Below are positions 63,512 to 64,000 of a stretch of 64,000 nt of DNA, piece by piece (position 1 is the stretch's first letter; every line of letters begins with the position of its first letter). The position numbers and the translations under genes are program-made. Location: assembly GCF_002885975.1 (NCBI RefSeq), contig NZ_POSP01000003.1:682001-746000 (forward strand), read 5' to 3'. The notes beneath the pieces were generated by a model that worked only from the letters and a program-made list of their open reading frames with translations, ran no database searches and was not told the DNA's origin. This DNA is from Paucibacter aquatile. Lineage in GTDB: Bacteria > Pseudomonadota > Gammaproteobacteria > Burkholderiales > Burkholderiaceae_C.

Positions 63512-63535
63512 CGGGCCCTGCACAGGGCCCGTTTT
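63512..63535 (+). terminator. Rho-independent terminator behind ETF-QO
   Basis: CGGGCCC (63512-63518), loop TGCACA, GGGCCCG (63525-63531), then TTTTCTT. The stem can extend through the loop (CGGGCCCTG/CAGGGCCCG). Confidence 0.9.
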
Positions 63536-63627
63536 CTTATCTGCGCCGCTTGCATACAAGTTCTCACAATTGCGCGATGTGCGCTCTGTGCCCCTGGACT
63601 GCCGCAGGCCCCGGCCCTATCGTGCGG

Positions 63628-63720
63628 GCACCCGCAAACCTTGTGAAAGCAAGGGACGCAAAGCCTCCGGCCTACAGCGCACCGCCTGACAGCGCGCCAC
63701 GGTAGCGGGGCTGCCAGGTG
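63628..63720 (+). ncRNA. Class I cyclic-di-GMP riboswitch (GEMM-I)
   Basis: The aptamer core reads GCAAACC, TTGT-GAAA-GCAA (stem with GNRA loop), GGGACGCAAAGCC, TCCGGCCTA (tetraloop receptor), then after a variable stem GGTAGCGGGG and CTGCC. This matches the well-studied Vibrio cholerae Vc2 aptamer nearly word for word. Downstream, GCCAGG (63713-63718, the closing side of the aptamer) can pair with CCTGGC (63741-63746). CCTCG-ATCCTCC-CGAGG (63746-63762) sequesters the likely ribosome site GAGG ten bases before the ATG at 63773. Control of translation by cyclic di-GMP is therefore likely. Confidence 0.93.
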
Positions 63721-63772
63721 AGCGCCTAGAGATGGCGGAGCCTGGCCTCGATCCTCCCGAGGCAGATCCCTG

Positions 63773-64000
63773 ATGCTGTACCTGGCCACATTCCCTCTGC
63801 GCGCCACCCAGCTCGCCGCCGCACTCACCCTGGCCACCTGGGCCAGCTCGGCCAGCTTCCCGGCCCAAGCCCGCCCGCCCCTGCAGCTCGACGATCTCAC
63901 GCCCACGATGGCGCGTTTCGAACCCACCCCGAACACCGACCGCCTGATCGTCAAATACCGCAGCGGCGCGGTCAGCAGCAATGCCGACGGCAGCCCCAAT
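63773..64000 (+). CDS. Secreted protein, N-terminal fragment (possibly S8 peptidase)
   Basis: Seventy-six codons are present before the window ends. MLYLATFPLRATQLAAALTL and following residues form a signal peptide, with cleavage possible near QARPPL. The mature part PNTDRLIVKYRSGAV resembles the propeptide start of secreted subtilisin-like (S8) peptidases in betaproteobacteria, which often read DRxIVKYR. This identification is tentative because the catalytic domain lies beyond the window. The gene is directly behind a cyclic-di-GMP riboswitch, so its product is probably made according to motile or biofilm state. Confidence 0.65.
   Translation, partial: MLYLATFPLRATQLAAALTLATWASSASFPAQARPPLQLDDLTPTMARFEPTPNTDRLIVKYRSGAVSSNADGSPN

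Overview
The window is GC-rich, densely coded bacterial chromosome. Its gene content points to a betaproteobacterium of the order Burkholderiales, probably near the Roseateles/Rubrivivax/Leptothrix group. The indicators are a large NAD-dependent glutamate dehydrogenase, the aat-bpt pair, AcnA-type aconitase, a YceH (DUF480) protein, many secreted hydrolases and TonB receptors. Placement is inferred from content; no marker gene such as 16S rRNA is present.

Layout. 1-4.6 kb: the DUF1501/DUF1800 secreted pair and a divergent DUF885 metallopeptidase. 4.7-9.6 kb: gdhB. 9.7-11.9 kb: a ~530 bp imperfect palindrome beside an intact IS1182-type insertion sequence, which abuts an orphan sulfate-binding protein gene. 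13.3-19.7 kb: secreted trypsin-like protease, aconitase, riboflavin synthase and ammonium transporter. 20.1-21.4 kb: two lower-GC genes separated by attC-like sites, which looks like an integron cassette remnant without integrase. 21.4-33.1 kb: housekeeping and signalling genes (aat, bpt, response regulator, ParB-like protein, diguanylate cyclase, yidD, chemoreceptor, retropepsin-like protein). 33.3-40.5 kb: a 1367-residue GMC oxidoreductase/hydrolase fusion translationally coupled to a PhoD-like phosphatase, then a secreted alpha/beta hydrolase. 40.9-44.1 kb: small unknown genes with more attC-like sequence. 44.1-60.1 kb: the most interesting region, described next. 60.1-64 kb: yceH, an SDR dehydrogenase, ETF-ubiquinone oxidoreductase, and a class I cyclic-di-GMP riboswitch ahead of a secreted protein cut by the window end.

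The 44.1-60.1 kb region reads as a complete cyanophycin (multi-L-arginyl-poly-L-aspartate) utilisation locus. Two secreted cyanophycinases (S51 family) would release beta-Asp-Arg dipeptides outside the cell. Each is divergently paired with a large TonB-dependent receptor. A YfcC-type permease could move product across the inner membrane. A cytoplasmic M14-like zinc hydrolase resembling CphZ would split the dipeptide into Asp and Arg. An ArgR-type AraC regulator and two AstA-like arginine N-succinyltransferase subunits would sense arginine and commit it to the AST pathway, and GdhB at 4.7 kb could finish glutamate oxidation. A serine hydrolase of the beta-lactamase fold lies directly behind the second receptor and has no known role in this pathway. 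The two cyanophycinase-receptor pairs look like a tandem duplication, and both receptors share an upstream promoter-like motif with identical internal spacing.
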